Below, in pieces: positions 53,976-64,000 of a stretch of DNA of 64,000 nt. Under the pieces are notes generated by a model. That model was not told where the DNA came from and did no database searches. It worked only from the letters and a program-made list of their open reading frames with translations. The stretch is taken from positions 1 through 64,000 of the forward strand of contig WHVA01000070.1 of NCBI GenBank assembly GCA_015179125.1, given 5' to 3'. Position 1 is the stretch's first letter. Each line of letters begins with the position of its first letter. A program made the translations under genes and the position numbers. The DNA comes from Gautieria morchelliformis (Eukaryota > Basidiomycota > Agaricomycetes > Gomphales > Gomphaceae).

Positions 53976-55007
53976 CCTCACTGTGCAGAATTTCACCTAG
54001 AGGGTTAGTCTGGGTGGCTAAGTAGAAAAGCAACTACTTAACTGAGAATTAATACACTAAGCAAGTGTAATAACCCTAGCTGGGGTTAGCAGCCTGGTAA
54101 GCTGTGCAAGCTTGGCAAGTCACGCAAGGTGCGTTGGATAGAAGATGGTAGATTGGCTGATGAAAAGGCAGGCAAAAGGGCCTCCTTTTATATTGTAATG
54201 TACATGAGCTTAGTAAGCAGGTAGAACCTTCTATCTATTAATGGAATGGAGGGAGCAGCTTGTGGAAGCTGGAAGAAAGTATAGGAAGGTTCTGGGTGTT
54301 TCCAGATGACTCACAGTGTTTCCTACCAATCACAGCTTGATTTGTCAGGAATGACTCACTGATCAGAGTCATGTGACTTGGCACAGCTTGGTTGAGTTAT
54401 GTACTCCTGACTCTCCAAGTTGTGCCTGGTTTGGTTGAGTCACTGTACCTTCAGTTATGACTTTGGCACTCAGAGGCTTAGTAAGCAAACCTGAGCCAAT
54501 TAGTGCTCTGTAGCCACAATAACCAAGGGCACTGGTTAGCACTGCCTTGCACAGCCTGATACAGCCTTGTTGTCATGACTGACCAAGATCCCCACTGTTT
54601 GGTTCAGCCAAACAGGCTGCATAGTTGCTATGGCTGCATATAGCAACAGATTGAGGCTCAGCTGGAATTACTGGGAGAGCCATCCTGCCGGACTTGTGGG
54701 CGCTTGAGTGACCGGTAAGTCCGAAATTAAGGTACCGCCGAGGTGGCCGGCGGAGTTTGAAATGGAAAGTCCGTGACAGAGTTGTGGGTGCAAATGGACA
54801 CACAACTCTGCAATAGCAGAAATAAGGCAGTTTGGGACAAATAAATTGCGGAAAAATATGGAAAAATAGGGGAACGATGGAGGGATGTTTGAAATACTCC
54901 CACAATTTCTTATAGCTTCATGTATATGCTATAACCCGTGAAAAAGCGGAAATACACCAGTATGAGCCCTTTGTAGCTGGTTGAACAGCTGATTCCCCAA
55001 CAGACCC

Positions 55008-55349
55008 CCAATGTCAGCAAGCCCGTATTATACTACACTGCACAGCCAGGGACAACACTTGGCACCCGCCATCAACCCTGCATCCTCCTGACCTCCCTGA
55101 CCCTTGATCGACCCTTGATGCCACCTATTACGCGAGTCGCTTGATTTCCAACACTGTTCTGAGAGTGGAAGTCGGAAATTGGAGTGGAACTGGCAAGGCG
55201 AACAGAACTGGTGGAAGTTCTCCCAGAAGTGGAATCATTTCCGAAAGCGGAGGTGGAGATGGAATCGGAACTGGAAGCGGAGTCGGAAATGGAGTCGGAA
55301 CTGGGTGTGGTGTCGGAACTGGAAATGGAAAACAGGGTGTCCCCTGACA
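55008..55349 (-). repeat. Element A 5' LTR, outer part
   Basis: Continues exactly where 42561 stops (after one copy of GACCC) and ends GTGTCCCCTGACA, followed by the AAGAT duplication. Confidence 0.93.
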
Positions 55350-56177
55350 AAGATTCACTCAAACAGTGCTATTGGAACAGCCAAAGCTCTGTGTTCATCC
55401 AGGTGAATAATACATTGAGCTGTCTTTACAACAGGCATTCACCGATCTCGGTAACTGTTGCAGTACGAGCTCTTCATGAAAAATAATTCGCATGGATGCC
55501 ACTGCCCCAATGAACCTACTGACCTACCGTGTCACATGGACTATCGGCGTACACCACTGTGTTGCTGCGCGTCCCAGGATTTGCCTCATCCCAAGGGTTG
55601 CAGAGAGTGTGACATGTTTCTCAAACAGTCAGCAGATGTCGTCGTCGCTGTGTACCAAAAATAACACGATGGGCGGATCCTTCATGCTAAGTACAGGCAA
55701 CGGTTGAAGACAGGCCGACATGTTTCTGAAACAGTCAGAAAAAAAGAGGCCTGTGCTGAAGACAGGCATATGTTAATATGTGATAACAGCAACTGCATAC
55801 CAGCTGCTACCTCCATTTACCTTTTTCTTAACAGGGTCGTCCGTTCGTACGAGTGGACTCATATACTCAAAACCGTCCCGAGCGGACTCCCCCTAACGTT
55901 TGAGATCTCCTTTGTTTTTCCTTTCACGTCTTCCTGTGCAGACTTCAAATGAATTACTATTAAGTGTAGAAAGAGAGACGAAAAAAACTTTCTTAAATCA
56001 TCTGCCCACTTTAAACTCCACAAGGAGAGAGTCGGAGACTGAGGCGGCAGCCGCCGCCGCTACGATTTATATCACAAGACCAAAAATGCAATAAAGGATC
56101 AACTTTATTCCCTAGCTACACAGTGATTCATTTAGTGTTAGGTGATAGTAGGAGATGCTTTCTTTTCTAAACATCAA
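55350..56177. other. Right flank of element A, no clear gene
   Basis: One Cys-rich frame (about 55495-55660: NSHGCHCPNEPTD, then MDYRRTPLCCCASQDLPHP, GCRECDMF) may be part of an old protein but I cannot name a family. The rest shows nothing. Confidence 0.4.
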
Positions 56178-57437
56178 TTAGCAAGAGCAAGGTGAATCCA
56201 GGAGGCTCATTGTCATACCGGTTATAATACAGTCAATCTCACGCCTCTTCAGACTATCAATCCACCTCTGCGCTAGTGGCGGGCATTCCAACAGTTGTAT
56301 CTCCGTCATGGTCCCTTGTCTGGGTGAATCATTGGCCAGCAACTTCTTCCCAAACGATTTCTTGCCAGAGGCTCCCACAAAAGACAAAGTCATTATCCTG
56401 GGACACAGATGGCGGCCTTCCCGGTCTTCCAATAGCGGGAGAATGGTCAACATATTATCTCCACTTTCAATGACCAGCTCCCGGATGCTGTCCACTGGCT
56501 CCAGTATCTTGTGCTGGAACTCCCTCAGGCGAATAACTGGTTCCATGATAACTCCGGATGTCCACCCGCGGTCACGGTACCATTGAGAGTTGAGCACTCT
56601 AGGCGGGGGCTGGTCGCCCCGGAGAACAAGCTTTTTGAGATCGGATGCCTTTCCAATTAGAGACTCGTATAGGGGTTTGATGTAAGTATCATAAGAAATA
56701 CTATACTTAAAAGTCAACTGAAGCACGGGGTCCAATAATTCATCCAAAAGCCCAGAGTCGGGCCTCGCATAAGAACCGGACCTTGATGTGGGACGTGAAC
56801 TAGTAGATGGGGCCCAAAAGCATAACTCATTGGTAGCATTGGTAGACTCGGTTACAATCGAAAGCTTGCGTGCTTTGGAAATGTCCAAGTTCTTCGCGAG
56901 GAAGTCGCCCAATTTTGGTGGGGGCCACTGACTCGAATCCAGTGTTACAGAACATTGCCGTAGGCGAGGGGTGACAAGACGGTCCATAATATGTGTGGTG
57001 AGGGTGTTGTGTAGAGTTAATTTGACCAGCCGAGGCATCGTAAGAGTAGGAGGAACATCCACACCCTCCGTATGCGTGGCTTGCTGCATTGAATGGAAGT
57101 ATGTGTCGTTCATCTGTAGATCGAGATGTTCCAACTCCGAACAGGCCTCCAAGAAGTCAAACAGCGGCCGCAGAGTGTCTGCAGACTTGTATACTGACAG
57201 CTTCAATTCTCGAAGCCCGTGTGTCAGCCATGGCAATCAATCCCATGGGAGACAGGTAGATATGTCATGTGTCACCATGCGCAGTTGCTCTTTGTCAAGA
57301 GACAGATAGTGGAACTTTAACTCGGGGTTGTGGATGTACTCAGACGCACTAAGAATGAGATGACGGAGAGAGGGTGTCGCCTGTTGTATAATGGGGAGGA
57401 TGTGTTTCCATTGTCGACGCGTCAGGTGAAACTCCAA
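56178..57437 (-). CDS. F-box/LRR-like protein, C-terminal part, with one in-frame TGA
   Basis: Two frames in the same phase, 57237-57437 and 56178-57236, separated by TGA at 57237-57239. Leucine-rich segments repeat: PSLRHLILSASEYI, GLRELKLSVY, CSELEHLDLQMND, MPRLVKLTLHNTL, ASDLKKLVLRGDQ, SIRELVIESGD. This spacing fits the LRR half of basidiomycete F-box proteins, substrate adaptors of SCF ubiquitin ligases. A DDLEACRVFDMFWRIMDP exon in another frame just upstream (about 57520-57570) probably belongs to it. The TGA could be inside an unrecognised intron or a real nonsense change. The F-box itself was not found. Confidence 0.5.
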
Positions 57438-58397
57438 GGCGACGGGCGGTTCATGAGGGGATCGGGACGTTCCGTGAGGGGATCTATCTTGAGGGGATCC
57501 ATGATTCTCCAGAACATGTCGAACACACGACAGGCCTCGAGATCGTCGGGGACGTCCCTGGACTGGAAAATCGTCAGATTTGCTTTCTTAGAACCAGGCA
57601 ATAAAGCTGAAACTATGAAATCCTACCTTATGAGCAAGGGCCTTTTGATTAATTGCTTTTCTATTGGATTTTTTTTCTCCATCCGATTCCACTCGTGCGC
57701 CACCGATAATCCCAAAAATACGATGGCAATACGATGAAAATACCGTTCAACATTCGCATCGAAGTAACCCATGAATTCACTGGGAATCCAACGCAAGAAT
57801 TCACAGATTTCGACTCGATACAAATCCAAAATCAATCCAATGGAGTTGCAATGGAAATCCACATCGTTAATTATGTCAATCCAGTATAACCACGATTCAA
57901 GAATCGGCTCTATATCCACTCTATTCTAGGTCACTTTGGGGCACTTCCGAGTTACCTATATCAGTGAATCAATCGCCTGTGATCATTTTTCGGTCATCAG
58001 GATCATTTTCGGGCTCGGGCAGTCCCAGGCACTCACCGTGTGCAATTCCCGCTAGGCTCCCGTGGCCTTGTGGCCCCGTACTCCAGCCCCTCGACCTCTT
58101 GACCCCCTGATACCACGCTTGCCTCCACCACAGCCATGAGATGCCGATAATGATGTGCAGGCCATACGTTCTCTGTTTATGTCAAACGTTCAACATAAAA
58201 ATCACGGTTCAGTGGACATACTGTTCGGCGATTGCGGCCTTCTCAGACAGCATGCGAGGTCTACACAAGCTCGTTGGCCACTATGTCTTCAGCAGCCGTT
58301 GCACTTACCTCTTGCCATGCCCTTGCGGTTCTTTTGTTTGAGTCACCCTGAGTGAGCCGTCACCATTGTATCATACTCACACTATTTCAAAAGGGGC
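57438..58397. other. Upstream region of the LRR gene; no confident gene
   Basis: A 98-codon minus frame at 57623-57919 (Trp/Ile/Tyr-rich) and short plus frames near 58141-58355. None has a motif I know. Confidence 0.4.
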
Positions 58398-59131
58398 TCA
58401 CTCCTTATCCACGCAAGTTTGGCGTTTGGCCTGACCTTTACTAGGGCCAGGGAGTTCGGGCTCAAGGTCAGCGGCCGAACGGCACTTGGGCTTGTTGCTG
58501 ACAGGTACTCCTCCCCAGAAGTGGGTTTTTGGTTCATGCAGTGAGTGTGGTTCCTCAACATGATCCTGTCTAGAACTGTGCTTATCCTCTGTAGACCTCT
58601 GTGCTGCATGTTTGATCCGTTGCGCTGGTAGCAACAGGTCAGCATGGGGAAGCGTCTGAACTGTTGACGTGTGTCCCGCAGTTGCTTCTGTTTGGGCCTC
58701 GAGGGTATTTGGTGGTGGGATCTCATGATATTGCGTGGCTTGGGTAACCATGTAAGTGGTCCTCAAGTTGGAACCCGATGTTTCAGTTGGCAGTTTCTGC
58801 ATTTGTCCGTCGGCGGGTCTGATCAGTGTTTCAGACCAACAGGAGTCAACTGGTAAATGACAGGTATGACTTACATTTCGTGTCCTGGGATTTCAGTTTC
58901 GTACTCAAGGATTTCTTCGATCTCAGTGCATTTCGATGGGGCCACTTTATTGACAAGCTCCCGCAGGCAGGCAATGATCTCTTGGCGAAAGGCCGCAGTA
59001 CCATTGGGGCGCCGTTTAGGGAGACTCTGTGGGGTGTTAGCCATAGCTGTGGCCTCAGTGTCGTGGACAACACCAACGGCAGGGGCCACAAATTTTATAG
59101 GTACGTACGCATAGTTGTGGCACCCATTCAT
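58398..59131 (-). CDS. Two-exon gene of unknown function (225 aa)
   Basis: Exon 1 58875-59131 starts MNGCHNYAYVPIKFV. A 56-nt intron 58819-58874 (GTAAGT..CAG) joins phase 2 to phase 1 without a break. Exon 2 58398-58818 ends RQTCVDKE-stop. The joined protein has an ordered N-terminal part (RQEIIACLRELVNK, KCTEIEEILEYE) and a long polar, Gln/Thr/His/Pro-rich disordered tail. I do not recognise a family. Start choice: the first ATG after the duplicated segment at 59.1-59.3 kb. An upstream exon cannot be excluded. Confidence 0.5.
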
Positions 59132-59325
59132 TTCGAGCGGAGTGCACGGATCGGGTAGGCCTGGGCATATGTTTCCATTGTATCAGTTAGTGGACCGATT
59201 GCGTGATTAACGACATATTTATAGGTACGTACGCATGGTTGTGGCAAGACACCACGGAATCATTTCAAGCGGAGTGCACGGATCGGTGGGCCCATTGTAT
59301 CAGTTAGTGTACCCATTGCGTGCCA
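59092..59325. repeat. Tandem duplication of about 125 bp
   Basis: TTTATAGGTACGTACGCATxGTTGTGGCA, then TCATTTC-AGCGGAGTGCACGGATCGG and CCATTGTATCAGTTAGTG-ACC-ATTGCGTG, occur at about 59092-59205 and 59217-59325. Unit 1 overlaps the start of the two-exon gene. Confidence 0.8.
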
Positions 59326-59434
59326 CTCCCTCCTGTGGACCTGTGAAGGTCCCCTTTCAACTTTAAAAGGCTCACATCTCACAGGGTCAAGGTCCCACCT
59401 GCGCGAATGCCCCCCATTCCAAGGAGATTGCGGT

Positions 59435-60251
59435 TCAAGCCATCTCAACTCGTATGGCTGACGAGCCAGCGAGAGTCTTGGTATGACACACATCCAAACG
59501 AACCATCGTTGAGTCAACAGTTTTGGTCACAAAGTCCGTCATGACAGAAGTGTCGGTCTTGAAATAGATGATTTAACAAACACTGAAGTTCTGACGCCAG
59601 AGCAACTTACCTGAGTGGCAGTTACACTCTACCAAAAGATCCACGACAATTAACATCTACTAAATACACAGAACTCGATGAAAAAAAACTCGCACCTGAG
59701 TCATCGTCATGACGTCGGTCTATGCAAATCATCAGCCTCAACGCTTATACGTGGCGCACATCAGAACACTCAGGACTCACCATGACCTGGGTCTGTGTGT
59801 GCTCGACTTTCTGGGTGTTGTTGATAACCTCAGTCGATACCCAAAGGCTTGTGAACGTCGTTGGCTGAGTCTGCAAGTAATGGTTAGTCAAACTATCCAA
59901 ATTTACCACTGCTTCTACTCACCACTGTCACCATATCAGTCATGTGGTCGGTCTGAGTTGCTGTCGCAGTCTATAAGAATTGTTAGCAAGCATGACATCA
60001 CCAGAAAGGACGACGGGCATACTTCGGTCGCAGTTACACTCTAGCAAAACGAAATGAAGGTATCAGAACGACCCAACCGGTATGAGATACCCCGAAAAGC
60101 GGGCTTACCTGAGTCTGGGTCATGATGTCGGTCTGCACGTATGGATTAATCAGAAGTCACCCATATATATCCATCAACGACTCACCATAACCTGTGTCTG
60201 CGAGGTTTGGTCTTGACAAGAGCTTTGCCCAGCTGTGTTGCGCGCATTCAT
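59435..60251 (-). CDS. Eight-exon gene with duplicated micro-exon cassette (136 aa)
   Basis: Exons on the minus strand: 60186-60251, 60109-60132 (24 nt), 60023-60040 (18), 59924-59971 (48), 59781-59870 (90), 59696-59719 (24), 59611-59628 (18), 59435-59557 with TGA at 59435-59437. Every exon is a multiple of three and every junction is phase 0 with GT..AG introns of 52-76 nt. Peptides: ..SQTQVM | TDIMTQTQ | SVTATE | TATATQTDHMTDMVTV | ..VEHTQTQVM | TDVMTMTQ | SVTATQ | TDTSVMTDFVTKTV.. The series QTQVM-TDxMTxTQ-SVTATx-T occurs twice, an exon-block duplication. The product is Thr/Gln/Val-rich and low-complexity, with no known domain. ATG at 60251 is the first in-frame Met after a stop; a signal-bearing upstream exon may be missed. 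Confidence 0.75.
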
Positions 60252-60699
60252 TTGTCATTCGAAAGAATTCGATTGAAACTATTCGATGGGATTTGGGAGG
60301 GTTATTGTTGCCTATTACTTATCCCACAGATACTAGGAATCCGGTTCAATCCAATGCTACCCGGGAGATTAGGTAGGATGCGATGTTTAGAATTCTATAT
60401 AATGCCATGGTATGAAACCGAGTCTGATAATTGGAACATTATCAGACGTTGTGTGCAGACGTTGTGAGAGAAGTGTTTTCAACCTAATGTGTGTTACACT
60501 GAAGAGTGAATGATCGACACGTCGCCTGCATGTGCGAGGGGCCTGGTTAGATGGGTTGGGATTATCGACTGTGCAATTAGAGATTAATCGCAATTGAGTT
60601 AGCATTCCGTGCACGAGTATAATCGGAATGAAGGGAAATAATTAATCGGACGAGCCTTGATGTATAGGTAACAATTAATAGTTAAGAATTTAACAGGTG
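60252..60699. other. No recognisable gene
   Basis: AT-rich; short frames only. Confidence 0.4.
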
Positions 60700-61080
60700 T
60701 TAGAACGCTTGAGGGCTTGCTTCCTCTATGAACTCTTGGCTGCGGCTCAAGTCGATCAAGGTCCAGAATTGCGCAAAGTTGAAGGCCACACTTCTCCAAT
60801 GACCGCAAACCCAGGTCATGGGAAGAATACTAGACATATTTTTCCTGCTGTGTTTCTCCCTAGGGATATTCAGCGAAAAAATCGTCGACAGTATCTCAAC
60901 TGGCAGACGATTGATTGGAAAGGGTGGGTCGCCGTTTAATGTAGGGGCATTATTATTGTGCGCAGGGTCCATTCCTCCAGCCACTGGCATTTCCGCCAAG
61001 ACAGGTAGCTCCTCGGGAGCCGTTTGAATACTACTAGTGTAAGAACAGTAGTTTAGTGACAGCGTCCGAGTCGATCTCAC
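60700..61080 (-). pseudogene. F-box protein, N-terminal fragment
   Basis: 126-residue frame. After a polar start it has INRLPVEILSTIFSLNIP, then MTWVCGHWRSVAFNFAQFW and TLIDLSRS, the F-box-like pattern of basidiomycete F-box proteins (LPxEIL..IF, VCxxWRxxAxxxPxLW). These bind SKP1 in SCF ubiquitin ligases. It ends with a stop at 60700 soon after the box, without the usual LRR part, so it is a fragment or its next exon is unrecognised. Confidence 0.6.
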
Positions 61081-61589
61081 GAGTAATCGTGAAGCGGACT
61101 CACTGGGGTGTATGAGACATCTGAATCGACGCCTGACTTAAGCTTGTAAGTTGAGTTTCACTGTGCACGTTATCAGGCTCAGTCGCCCAGTAGAAGTTTT
61201 GGTTGAAGGGTTTGAAGCGAGTCGAAGTTATACTTATAGCGACTCGGAGAGTCTAAAACGCACAAGCTAGTGCCCCATTGTAATTTGGGTTGTGAGGATT
61301 GAGAGACTGTCCTCCTTGTACTTCCCCAAGCTTGCATCATGCAGTATTGTACCTGTTGCTGCAGATACGGTAAGCCTTGTAGTAGTCAGATTATGTGCGA
61401 GTGTTACACGTCATGGATCATGACCCGGGGCGTGACTATATTTCTAAAGTGGCGATGTAGACTAAAAGATAGCCTGACAACATTTGTAGGTTGGTGTCAT
61501 CGGATAGGTGGGTGTAGTAATCGCGGGTAACAGAAATGGATGATTCTTGTCAGACGCAGTGTCGACGTGTCACGGCTTGAGTCGAATTA
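61081..61589. other. No recognisable gene
   Basis: A 63-codon Cys-rich plus frame at 61339-61530 has no family motif. Otherwise nothing. Confidence 0.4.
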
Positions 61590-61856
61590 GTCCAGCATGC
61601 AGTTGACGACCCTTGGTACAGGGCGAAAAGGCTTCAATTGTACTAACACTTAGTATCGTTGCCGAATTACTTTACAGGATGAATTTTCCACATCGGCAAA
61701 AAGGCAGGCGCTTCTGCTAGAGCCGTTGCTATGCGAGTCACGGTACGTAAAATCACGCGTGCTTGTATCGGCAATTCTTGCAGCTTGCGTTTGACTGATG
61801 CCGCCATTGTACTAACTGCATCGTTGCAGAAACAATGGCTGCTCATTATGGGTGTC
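61590..61856 (-). repeat. Repeat E, copy 2 (uninterrupted)
   Basis: Reverse complement of 15577-15660 plus 16221-16400. It holds GCCGATACAAG only once, giving the empty site for the 549-bp insertion in copy 1. The bases just beyond (61875-61940) are very CG-rich. Confidence 0.88.
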
Positions 61857-62047
61857 ATCCTGCACAAAAATCAAATTTCCCGCGCGCGCCGAAAATGTAA
61901 ACCTGCACGCGCGCGCGAGCGACTTCCCCGCGCGGCAACATTGTTTATTTCAACCACTTGTAATCAAAAATTTAATACCATTAATTTTTTAAGTACTGTA
62001 ATCTGATAGCAATGAAGAGCAGTAAAACCGGTATAAAATCAAAAAAA

Positions 62048-62695
62048 TTAGACACCAACCACAGTTCCCTCAAACTTCTTAAGCAACTTCAGTCCCTCCT
62101 CCAATATACCATATTCCCTGTCAAAAACTCCATGATCTCTGATAAATTCCACTGCCTGAAGCCTGCAGGCTGTCGTGACACCTGCAATGTTTGCGGATTC
62201 GAACTTCGCAAGTGCTTCGAGTGGTGTGCAGGGGTGATCTGGATGTAGATAATGGCGTGCAAACCCATCCCACCAGGCAGCTTCCCAGCTGGCCTGGCAG
62301 CCAAGAGCAGGCCTCTTGCACAACACATCGTGTTTGTCCATCTTGAGTGGGTTATATGCGAGGACGAGGCGAATATGGCGGTTTTCTGACTGTGTGGAGT
62401 GGATAATGTGCATGATAGTGAGACCTAAGAATGAGGCATCCTCTAGACCGAGTCGATGAGCTGGCGTCGCAACGAGAGCTTTAAAAGCTAATTCGATCCA
62501 GTCACTGATGCGGAACCTAAGTGCAAGAGAGAGCTGCCGAGCAGGGGAAAGGTTCAGGGAATCGGTAGAGAGGGCCTGGATTGCAAAAGACCTGGCAACA
62601 TCTATCTGTAGGAACATGCCGAGTTCGAGGATCGAAACAAGCCCTTCTAAGGGGGGGAGATTTGAACTATAGCTAGGGTGCTTCAGTTCAGCCAT
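62048..62695 (-). CDS. BTB/POZ-family-like protein, C-terminal part
   Basis: 215-residue frame: LVSILELGMFLQIDVARSFA, PARQLSLALRFRISDWIELAFKALV, ATPAHRLGLEDASFLGLTIM. This is the pattern that follows the BTB domain in a large basidiomycete family (..VLKLATMW.F..VR..AI.., P..KL.LA..Y.V.DWL..A...L). BTB proteins act as protein-interaction modules, some as CUL3 adaptors. The BTB domain itself should lie upstream (62.7 kb and beyond) but was not found, so the gene is partial or has unrecognised exons. The start given is simply the first Met of the frame. Confidence 0.45.
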   Translation of the reverse strand: MAELKHPSYSSNLPPLEGLVSILELGMFLQIDVARSFAIQALSTDSLNLSPARQLSLALRFRISDWIELAFKALVATPAHRLGLEDASFLGLTIMHIIHSTQSENRHIRLVLAYNPLKMDKHDVLCKRPALGCQASWEAAWWDGFARHYLHPDHPCTPLEALAKFESANIAGVTTACRLQAVEFIRDHGVFDREYGILEEGLKLLKKFEGTVVGV

Positions 62696-63308
62696 TAATA
62701 AATAGTTTAATGCTGTCTTACCGACACATAAACCACCACAGTAAATAATCCATTTTTTTTACCATAAATGGCAGACCCAATTTAACAGGGCTCTCATCGC
62801 ATGCCTCATGATGGTTGGGCTGTGAAGAGCTTGACGGCATGGAAAACATATCCTTGAAAACAACTGAAAATTTGCGAAGGAGTGATATATGGAGTTTTTA
62901 GAGGACATCCTCAATCTGGACCAGTATTTTAGCTTGTAATATAAGTGAGCATTGCTATAATCTCATACCTGTAATGTGATTGAACCATCTTCGAGGTAAA
63001 ATTCGCTATGGCGAGTAATGACAGTCATGATCTATGTATTAGTAGAAAACTGCAAGTAGAATTTTGAGAAGCAATGGGGACGAGTAAAGAAAGCAAAGTA
63101 AACTCCGACACCTGTCATGCAACATGGTCCTCCTACCTGCATTCCCAGATTTGCCAGGTCCTGGTCCACCAAGCAGGTGGGGACACAATGTCAACTGAGC
63201 TCATCAAATAATTTCTAGGTCCTACTCACACACCTTGCACGTTCTTCATCGTGAGGATGGTGATTTGCTTCGCCTGAAATACCACTTCGATTTCCTTCTA
63301 GGGCGCAT
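62696..63308. other. No recognisable gene
   Basis: AT-rich with short frames; may hold 5' exons of either neighbour, but none could be supported. Confidence 0.4.
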
Positions 63309-64000
63309 ATGCTATCTCCTCGGAACCTGGGTGCTACTGATCTACCTGTGATTTGGCTTAAGACATGTGCCGTCTGTCTAGGTAAATTACTAGTAGAGCT
63401 AGCCATTGCTGTGAAAGGAGCAGACGACATGTATGTATATTGTACTCATTGGTTTACTACGCTACTCATCCGCATGTTTAGTGATCCAGAAACCACGTCT
63501 AGGGAGGATCTTACCACTATTATCCATACCGGACGTGTCGGTCAGCCAACGAAGCAATTGAATGCCGAGTGGGTGCAAGAGGCCATATCTGGGAACCGTC
63601 ACCTCATCTGCAGCTTCTTTCACAAATCTTAGGCATACACCGGAACACCCTGAGGTACAAGCTGCAAGAAATGGGACTCAGCCAACGCTTCTCCACTCTT
63701 AATGATATAGATCTCGATCTTCTAATCAAACTCTACAAACGCCTACGCCCCAACTCTGGAGTTCGATATACCATGGGATTTTTAAGTCGCCATGGTATAT
63801 GGATACAGAAGGAGCGTGTTCGAAAATCTCTACGACAGGTTGATGGCCTTGGACAGGCTCTTCGCCAACACGACACTCTTTTATGGCGTGAATATATCTC
63901 CACCATGTCAAATGCTGTTTGGCATTTTGACGGCCTGCACAAATTAATTCAATATGGTATTGTTATCCATGGCGGTGTGGATGGACATGATCACACGGTA
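63309..64000 (+). CDS. Integrase-core (DDE) domain protein, 5' part, runs off the window
   Basis: First frame 63309-63632 has MYVYCTHWFTTLL, TIIHTGRVGQPTKQLNAEWV. A one-base shift near 63600 leads into ILGIHRNTLRYKLQEMG (helix-turn-helix), LDLLIKLYKRLRPNSGVRYTMG, RHGIWIQKERVRKSLRQVD, then NAVWHFDGLHKLIQYGIVIHGGVDGHD. The Asp in WHFDG is the first catalytic Asp of the rve fold. This arrangement matches a family of integrase-like proteins frequent in mushrooms and probably of Ginger-type transposon origin. The Asp and Glu that should follow lie beyond base 64000. The shift could be an unseen intron or a real frameshift. Confidence 0.7.

Larger units (their letters stand above)
42562..55002. mobile_element. 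LTR-like element C, split by B2
   Basis: Starts TGTTTTGGAACCC and ends GATTCCCCAACA (TG..CA edges, TGTT/AACA inverted), flanked by the 5-bp duplication GACCC at 42557-42561 and 55003-55007. Its own sequence is 42562-42911 plus 53981-55002, about 1.37 kb once B2 is taken out. No coding domain was found in it, so it is best read as a solo LTR or a short non-autonomous element. The right half has repeated GACTCA/TGACTC motifs and a GGATCAGTCATG-like stretch. Confidence 0.88.
26156..55349 (-). mobile_element. Ty3/gypsy element A, complete but invaded by other elements
   Basis: Target-site duplication AAGAT lies at 26151-26155 and 55350-55354. The 3' LTR is 26156-26641. The 5' LTR is 42414-42561 plus 55008-55349 (together about 490 bp), split by element C. 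Between them, read on the minus strand, come gag, protease, RT, RNase H, integrase and a chromodomain. Subtracting the inserts and their duplications (1,075 + 9,527 + 12,446 bp) leaves about 6.1 kb, a normal size for this class. Catalytic residues are lost, so it is dead. Confidence 0.95.

Noticed and set aside
61870..61935. CG-rich stretch considered as a CpG-island promoter
   Set aside because: Only about 65 bp, with no gene start nearby that would use it.

Overview
The window looks like repeat-rich nuclear DNA of a mushroom-forming basidiomycete (Agaricomycetes). The evidence is spliceosomal introns of about 50-60 nt with GT..AG ends, Ty3 and Ty1 retrotransposons of the basidiomycete type, Helitron and PIF/Harbinger DNA transposons, a relic of a fungal sphingolipid C9-methyltransferase, and F-box, LRR and BTB-like proteins. 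No rRNA, tRNA, CRISPR or prokaryotic operon structure was seen. Most coding matter is transposon-derived and broken. Only a few ORFs look like live host genes.

Layout. 1-3345: an LTR-like relic (family F, copy 1) and the N-terminal half of a Helitron replication protein with two TGA stops. 4420-5640: C9-methyltransferase pseudogene. 7036-10958: minus-strand Ty1/copia relic, cut at its gag by about 1 kb of minisatellite (10959-11905), then about 80-bp tandem units, then repeat X. 13.4-16.6 kb: tandem duplications, a lysophospholipase fragment, a solo LTR and a SINE-like insertion. 17237-18118: orphan ORF. 19003-20686: spliced gene with a SAM-like C-terminus. 21170-25640: a Pif1-type helicase/cysteine-peptidase gene split twice by copies of family F. 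Removing each copy restores the reading frame.

26156-55349 is a single Ty3/gypsy element (A, minus strand, TSD AAGAT at both ends), about 6.1 kb before it was invaded. It now contains: a 1.07-kb insert in the RNase H region; a 9.5-kb Ty3 element B1 in the zinc knuckle of gag; and a 1.4-kb LTR-like element C inside the 5' LTR. C is itself split by a second, inverted B copy (B2, 11.1 kb), and B2 carries a PIF/Harbinger transposon and a solo LTR (D2). B1 carries another solo LTR (D1). For most of these insertions I could find matching target-site duplications, so the order of insertion can be read.

55.4-64 kb is less repeat-dense: an LRR-like protein, a two-exon gene of unknown function, an eight-exon gene with 18- and 24-nt micro-exons, F-box and BTB-like fragments, and the start of an integrase-domain gene running off the right edge.

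Most notable: the four-level nest; the two extra ORFs (upstream ORF0 and post-pol ORF3) in Ty3 family B, present in both copies; and the duplicated micro-exon cassette at 59.4-60.25 kb.
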